Positions 41,788-45,937 of a stretch of DNA of 45,937 nucleotides are shown here, piece by piece (the stretch's first letter is position 1; every line of letters starts with the position of its first letter). The stretch comes from Calidithermus chliarophilus DSM 9957 (GTDB lineage: Bacteria; Deinococcota; Deinococci; Deinococcales; Thermaceae): assembly GCF_000430045.1 (NCBI RefSeq), contig NZ_KE387023.1:1732518-1778454 (forward strand), written 5' to 3'. The position numbers were made by a program, and so were the translations under genes. The notes beneath the pieces are model-generated. The model saw only the letters and a program-made list of their open reading frames with translations. It had not been told where the DNA came from and ran no database searches.

Positions 41788-43383
41788 TCACGAAGAGCCG
41801 GGGCCGCTTGGCCTCAGTGAGGCTTTGCGTCCTTTTCCCCGGCCGGGATTGGACCCGTAGCCGTAGCCATAGCCGTAGGTGAACCGGCCGGAGAACGCCG
41901 GCCCGTGCCGCAGGTTGGTCATGACCAGGCCCACGACCCTCGCCCCCACCCGCGACAGCACCTCGAGGGTGGCCTCCAGGCGCTTGCGGTCGGTGCCGCC
42001 CTCGCTGACGGCCACCAGCACGCCCGAGGCGTGCGGCGCGAGGACCAGGGCGTCGCTCACGGCCAGGGCCGGGGGGGAGTCGACGACGATCACCTTGTAC
42101 CGGCCGGTGTGGACCAGGTTGTTGAGGAAGTCCCGCCAGTGCTCGGCCAGCAGCTCGGCCGGGTCCTCCGGGGCCGCGAGGCAGGGGAGCACCTCGAGGT
42201 TGGGCGCCACCGGGTGGGCGTGCGCGGAGTAGGTGAAGTCCTTGAGGCTCTCGACCAGGTCCCAGCCCCGCGCGATCCCGAACTCGCGGTGGATCACCGG
42301 CTTGCGCAGGTCGGCGTCGACGAGCAGCGTCGGGAGGTCGGCGCGGGCGTAGGCGCGGGCCAGGCTGATGGCCACGCTCGACTTCCCCTCGGCCTTCTCC
42401 GGGCTCGTCACCAGGACCACCTTGGGGTGCTTGTCGGCCAGGGCGTGGTGGACGCCGGTGCGCAGGAAGGCGGCGGCCTCGGCGGGCAGCTCGCGCCTGC
42501 CGTTGGGGGGCATCCGGGGGAACTCGCCCAGCACCGGCAGGCCGCTCACCCGGGCGGCCTCCTCCGAGTCCCGGACCACCCGGACCAGGGCTTCTTGGAG
42601 GAGGACGAGCCCGAAGAACAGGAAAGGGGTGATCGCCGCGGCCGCGGCCGCGCCGAGGAGGGGCCGGGGTGCGGAGGGCTCGAGGGGGACTTGCGCTTGT
42701 TCCAGCGAGGCGAGCAAGCCCACGGCGCTCTCCTCCAGGGCGCGGGCCAGGTCCCGGTCGTGCGCCAGGTTTCCCCGCAGCGCGTCCAGGCTGCGCAGGC
42801 GGTCGGGGTCCTTGAGCTGGCGGGCCTGGCGGATCTCGGTGAGGATGGCCTCGAGCTGGGCCTCCACCGAGCGCCGGTAGCGGGTGAAGTGCTCGCGGGC
42901 GCGCTGGTCCTCCCACGACCGCAGCGCAGCAGCCCAGGCGTTGGCCAGCCGTGCGGCCCGCGCGGGGCTGTGGTCCCTCACGCGCAGCGTGATCACGCTG
43001 GACTGGCGCCCTTCCGCGGTCCTGACCTTGGCGGCTTTACGCAACCTCGCCAGGGCCTGCGGGTCCCCCGGCTCCCCGGCCAACGCCAGCGCTTGGCGGA
43101 GAACTTGCGTGCTCAGGGCGGCTTCCTTGTAGGCCTGGGCGTCCAGGGGGGCCACGCTCACCAGCGGCGCGGTGAAGGAGCCGGTCGAGCCTGCCGGGCC
43201 GGGCTGAACGGCTACCAGGCTGCTGGCCGACTCGTACACGAGCGGTTGTTGCTTGAGCGCGAAGTAAGTGGCGGTAGCGCTCAGCAAAGCCGCGGGCAGG
43301 GCCCACCGGATGGCCCGCAGCAGCAGCGGGATTAAGCGCTCGAGGCTGATTTCTTGGGTGCCGTCAGAAGTGTAGGGCGTCAT
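41788..43383 (-). CDS. Polysaccharide co-polymerase / BY-type tyrosine autokinase (Wzz-Wzc-like)
   Basis: 531 residues from ATG 43383, with GGAG 5 bases upstream; ATG 43434 is an alternative. A Wzz-type domain lies between membrane helices at about 25-45 and 255-280, with a coiled-coil region (EAQLEAILTEIRQARQLKDP) between. The cytoplasmic kinase has Walker A VTSPEKAEGKSSVAISLARA, Walker A' LLVDADLRKP and Walker B-like VIVVDSPPAL. The C-terminus has a tyrosine cluster (FTYGYGYGYGS), the autophosphorylated tail of BY-kinases. These enzymes control chain length and export of capsule or exopolysaccharide. No glycosyltransferase, Wza or phosphatase genes are adjacent. Confidence 0.9.
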   Translation of the reverse strand: MTPYTSDGTQEISLERLIPLLLRAIRWALPAALLSATATYFALKQQPLVYESASSLVAVQPGPAGSTGSFTAPLVSVAPLDAQAYKEAALSTQVLRQALALAGEPGDPQALARLRKAAKVRTAEGRQSSVITLRVRDHSPARAARLANAWAAALRSWEDQRAREHFTRYRRSVEAQLEAILTEIRQARQLKDPDRLRSLDALRGNLAHDRDLARALEESAVGLLASLEQAQVPLEPSAPRPLLGAAAAAAITPFLFFGLVLLQEALVRVVRDSEEAARVSGLPVLGEFPRMPPNGRRELPAEAAAFLRTGVHHALADKHPKVVLVTSPEKAEGKSSVAISLARAYARADLPTLLVDADLRKPVIHREFGIARGWDLVESLKDFTYSAHAHPVAPNLEVLPCLAAPEDPAELLAEHWRDFLNNLVHTGRYKVIVVDSPPALAVSDALVLAPHASGVLVAVSEGGTDRKRLEATLEVLSRVGARVVGLVMTNLRHGPAFSGRFTYGYGYGYGSNPGRGKGRKASLRPSGPGSS

Positions 43384-43859
43384 AGCCACTCCATGGGATA
43401 GAGGGTGAGAACGGTTCGTAGCCTTGCCTTCCATACACTCGCTCGAGAACGACCGTACTGCTTAAGCCGAACAGCTACGCTCGTAGTTCATGCTTCCCCA
43501 GGGGTTATCCGGCCTCAGGGATACCGAGCGTGAGCCGAAACGAAACTATAGAAAGCAGCCGCCCAACCGTCACGAGTGTTACTTGAAACCGCGTCGCTCA
43601 TCGAAGTGGGTGTAAGGGACCTGGCCGTTTCGAAAAGGCTGAATACGGGCAGAACGGGGGAGATCCATCGGCCCTGCTAAAGACGAGATCGGAATTCCAC
43701 AGATCAGCGAGGGCAAAGAACATAAGGATGCAGCTCACCTCCTCGAGCAATGGCTTCCCCAAGATTGGAGCGAAAACCTCCGTCAGCCGGGATTCACCGG
43801 GGAAGTGAGCCAAAACTACTTCTCTACCGCAACAAAAACGCAACGGTTCGGTCAAACGG
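43384..43859. other. 476 bp of atypical, lower-GC intergenic DNA without a supported gene
   Basis: This stretch is visibly richer in A and T than the rest of the window. A minus-strand frame at 43598-43855 would encode 85 residues, and a plus-strand stretch near 43670-43850 reads as an open polar sequence, but neither has a ribosome site, a promoter or a recognised motif. ACTATAGAAAG near 43544 could hold a -10 box. It may be a decayed gene or transferred DNA. I see no terminal repeats. Confidence 0.4.
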
Positions 43860-43880
43860 CGACGTGGGGCGGCCCTGGGG

Positions 43881-44111
43881 GTGCATCCCCGCAGCTTGGG
43901 GCACCCTCCCCGAGGTCATCTGCCGCATCCCCGAAGCCTGGGGCGGCATCCCCCGGGTCTGGGGACGCATCCCCGAAGCGTGGGGCACCATCCCCAAAGC
44001 CCGGGGATGCTCCCCCAAGGCTGGGGGACGGGCCCCCAAGGCTTGTTGCTGCATCCCCAAAGCCTGGGGATGCATCCCCAAAGGCCGGGGCAGCACCCCC
44101 GGGCTCGAGGG
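43881..44111. repeat. Tandem array of eleven 21-bp units with palindromic core
   Basis: Eleven exact-length units in a row, consensus NNGCATCCCCRAAGCCTGGGG, for example units beginning at 43923, 43965, 43986 and 44070. A degenerate unit precedes it at 43860-43880. Each unit carries CCCC and GGGG arms separated by about 7 bases, so each can form a small hairpin. Units differ at several positions, as in an old array. It ends 66 bases before the radical SAM gene. Frames through it read as heptapeptide repeats, which is a result of the 21-base period. Confidence 0.9.
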
Positions 44112-44176
44112 GCCGATGAGCCGCCGGGAGGAGTGCCGGGGACATCTGTCTGGCAGGGCTTCCCGAACATGGGGGC

Positions 44177-45235
44177 GTGCGACCCGACTTCAACCGCTAC
44201 CCCTTCCTGGTGGCCTGGGAGATGACCCACGCCTGCCTGCTGGCCTGCAAGCACTGCCGCGCTTCCGCCGAGCCCGACCCGCTGCCGGGCGAGCTCAGCA
44301 CCGAGGAGGGCCTGCGCCTGCTGGAAGAGCTCGCCACCTACACCCCCAAGCCCATCCTGCTCCCCACCGGGGGCGACCCCCTGCGCCGCCCCGACCTCTT
44401 CGTGCTGCTGGAGAAGGCCCGGGAGCTGGGGCTTACCGTGGGGATCACCCCGGCGGTCACCCCGCTGCTGACCCGGGAGGTCGTCGGGCGCTTCAAGGAG
44501 CTGGGGGTCCACCAGATGGCCCTCTCGCTCGACGGGGCCAGCCCCGAGGCCCACGACGGCTTCAGGGGCGTGCCCGGGACCTTCCAGCGGGCCATGGAGG
44601 CGCTCGAGTGGGCCCGGGAGGTGGGCCTGCCCACCCAGATCAACACCACCGTCACCCGCCTCACCCGAGCCGAGCTCCCCGGGATCGCCCGGGTCATCGT
44701 GGAGAAGGGCGTCGCCACCTGGGAGGTGTTCTTCCTGGTCCCCGTCGGGCGCGGGGCCGTGCTCAGCCAGCTATCGCCCGAGGAGTACGAGCAGGTGATG
44801 CACTGGCTCTACGAAACCAGCCGCGACCAGGGGATCAAGATCCGCACCACCGAGGGGCCGCACTTCCGGCGGGTGGTGATGCAGCGGCGCAAGGCCGAGG
44901 GCGCGGAGGACCAGGCCCTGGTGGGGCACGGGCGCGGGGTCCACCTCTCCGACGGCAACGGCTTCGTGTTCGTCTCGGCCACCGGCGAGGTCTACCCCTC
45001 GGGTTTCCTGGCCGAGCCGGGCGGGAACATCCGTCAGCGCCCCCTGCGCGAGATCTACCAGAACAGCCCGCTGTTCACCGACCTGCGCGACAAGAGCCTG
45101 CTGCGCGGCAAGTGCGGGGTCTGCGAGTACAAGCAGCTTTGCGGGGGGAGCCGCGCGAGGGCCTGGGCCGAGACCGGCGACTACCTGGGCTCCGACCCGC
45201 GCTGCGCGTACCGGCCTCGAGGCTGGGAGGGTTGA
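44177..45235 (+). CDS. Radical SAM/SPASM protein, TIGR04053-like
   Basis: 352 residues. The radical SAM cluster is CLLACKHC (Cys20, Cys24, Cys27), preceded by WEMTHAC. Next come PTGGDPLRRPDLF and the VHQMALSLDGASPEAHDGFRG segment. The SPASM region near 295-345 has CGVCEYKQLCGGSRARAWA and a later Cys in DPRCAY, binding an auxiliary 4Fe-4S cluster. The pattern fits the TIGR04053 family, related to heme-d1/AhbD-type and peptide-modifying enzymes; its substrate is unknown. The convergent neighbour is a porphyrinogen oxidase, which hints at a link to heme. The start is GTG 44177 with GGGGG just ahead; a -10 box is not clear. Confidence 0.85.
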   Translation: MRPDFNRYPFLVAWEMTHACLLACKHCRASAEPDPLPGELSTEEGLRLLEELATYTPKPILLPTGGDPLRRPDLFVLLEKARELGLTVGITPAVTPLLTREVVGRFKELGVHQMALSLDGASPEAHDGFRGVPGTFQRAMEALEWAREVGLPTQINTTVTRLTRAELPGIARVIVEKGVATWEVFFLVPVGRGAVLSQLSPEEYEQVMHWLYETSRDQGIKIRTTEGPHFRRVVMQRRKAEGAEDQALVGHGRGVHLSDGNGFVFVSATGEVYPSGFLAEPGGNIRQRPLREIYQNSPLFTDLRDKSLLRGKCGVCEYKQLCGGSRARAWAETGDYLGSDPRCAYRPRGWEG

Positions 45236-45249
45236 TACGAAGGACTTCT

Positions 45250-45292
45250 TGCGGAAGTCGTCGATAGTCGATAGCTGATAGCCGATAGCCAC
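45250..45292. repeat. Heptamer repeat island 13 (partial, reverse)
   Basis: GTCGATA x2, GCTGATA, GCCGATA, GCC in one register, without palindromes. It lies between the convergent SPASM and porphyrinogen oxidase genes. Confidence 0.85.
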
Positions 45293-45325
45293 GTGGGGCC
45301 GGCTCGGGCGCGAGGCCTCGAGTCC

Positions 45326-45937
45326 CTACGGGCGCGAAGCTAGGAAGGCCAGCGCCTGGGCCGCTTTCTCCTGGCCCATCCGCACCACCTCCGGCAGGCC
45401 CACGCCGAAGTAGGCGGCCCCGGCGAGGAAGAGCCCGGGCAGGGCCTCGGCCTCCATCGCCGCCGCCACGCGCTGCTGGTGCCCCAGGGTGTAGTGCGGC
45501 AGGCCCTCCTGCCAGCGGAAGACCCAGGTGCGCCCGGGCGGGGGCACCCGGCCCCACAGCCGTTGCAGGTCGGCCAGGGCCAGCCGGACCAGCTCGGCCT
45601 CGTCGGCCCTCACCCCCGAGAAGTAGGCCCGCACCAGCCCGTAGCCCTCGGGGGCGCGGCCTTTCCACTTCTGGTCGGTCCAGGTGAAGCCCCGCACCGC
45701 GAAGCCCCGGCCCGCCGCCATCAGCATCCCGTGGCCCACCCGCGGGGGCAGGCTCTGGAGGGGGAAGGCCAGCGAGACCGTGGCCGAGTCGCCGTAGGGG
45801 ATCTGCCGCAGGGCCTCGGCGGCCGAGGGGTGGAGGGGCTCGAGCAGGCGGGCGCTCACGCCGGCCGGGGTCGCCAGGATCACGGCGTCGGCCTCGAGCC
45901 AGCCCTCCGGGGTGTGGACGCGCCAGCCCTCGCCCCG
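45326..45937 (-). CDS. hemY: Protoporphyrinogen/coproporphyrinogen oxidase HemY-type, C-terminal part
   Basis: The frame is open to the right window edge, so the N-terminal FAD-binding half lies outside. The visible 203 residues include VHTPEGWLEADAVILATPAG, a Rossmann-like strand of the FAD amine-oxidase fold, GFTWTDQKWKGRAP, and the C-terminal LPGLFLAGAAYFGVGLPEVVR motif, which binds FAD and is typical of HemY. The enzyme oxidises a porphyrinogen in late heme synthesis. In many non-proteobacterial lineages this family acts on coproporphyrinogen III (CgoX), so the exact substrate is open. It converges with the SPASM gene. Confidence 0.88.
   Translation of the reverse strand, partial: RGEGWRVHTPEGWLEADAVILATPAGVSARLLEPLHPSAAEALRQIPYGDSATVSLAFPLQSLPPRVGHGMLMAAGRGFAVRGFTWTDQKWKGRAPEGYGLVRAYFSGVRADEAELVRLALADLQRLWGRVPPPGRTWVFRWQEGLPHYTLGHQQRVAAAMEAEALPGLFLAGAAYFGVGLPEVVRMGQEKAAQALAFLASRP

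Noticed and set aside
43881-44111. CRISPR array
   Set aside because: Units are contiguous 21-mers without unique spacers, and no cas genes are present.
43750-45267. 505-codon plus frame and several heptapeptide-repeat frames over the 21-bp array
   Set aside because: A 21-base period gives repeated heptapeptides in every open frame. No frame has a start signal, and the downstream part is an out-of-frame reading of the radical SAM gene.

Overview
The window is GC-rich chromosomal DNA that looks like a member of the Deinococcota, most likely a Meiothermus/Calidithermus-type member of the Thermales. This is an inference from several signs: a LysN-type aminotransferase very close to the Thermus thermophilus enzyme, a Thermus-type dNTP triphosphohydrolase, DUF4388 and roadblock proteins, a bacillithiol deacetylase, and many genes whose start codon lies only 6-9 bases after a TANNNT -10 box (leaderless transcription). 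About 35 genes are present, mostly single housekeeping genes. No rRNA, tRNA, CRISPR array, transposase or prophage was recognised.

Layout: 1-3680 holds a truncated membrane protein and a long coiled-coil protein ending in a roadblock-like domain. 3904-9404 holds rel, a DUF92 membrane protein, a small membrane protein, xth, an acyltransferase and a PCu(A)C copper chaperone. 9876-15767 holds der, a sirtuin, a K+ channel with RCK domain, plsY, a helical protein and bshB1. 15978-17939 is an nrfHA operon for respiratory nitrite ammonification. 17940-18513 has no credible gene but is dense in nested hairpins. 18514-23312 holds ackA, pta and glyA. 23373-30155 holds two small paralogous membrane proteins, a MatC-like carrier, a DUF1328 protein, a surface-anchored protein, a GGCT-like protein, glgA and lysN. 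30504-36662 holds a four-PEGA-domain protein, a divergent uracil-DNA-glycosylase-like protein, a fructosamine-kinase-like protein, a DUF4388 protein, a TPR protein and a dNTPase. 36807-41628 is a signalling unit (hybrid histidine kinase overlapping an HD-GYP regulator) and a lipoprotein. 41788-45937 holds a BY-kinase, an odd 0.8-kb intergenic region with a 21-bp tandem array, a radical SAM/SPASM protein and the end of a porphyrinogen oxidase.

The most unusual content is between the genes. Thirteen intergenic islands are built from degenerate heptanucleotide tandem repeats around two G/C palindromes, with the same module order in either orientation. Two copies of a short inverted-repeat element (MITE-like) are present in opposite orientations. 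A 21-bp palindromic tandem array precedes the radical SAM gene, and a strongly structured ~380-bp segment lies between nrfA and ackA.

Functional links: nrfHA gives nitrite-to-ammonia respiration; ackA-pta interconverts acetyl-CoA and acetate; the porphyrinogen oxidase and perhaps the SPASM protein belong to heme supply, which cytochromes need. The kinase/HD-GYP pair suggests c-di-GMP-controlled surface behaviour, and the BY-kinase suggests polysaccharide export, although no polysaccharide genes are visible here.
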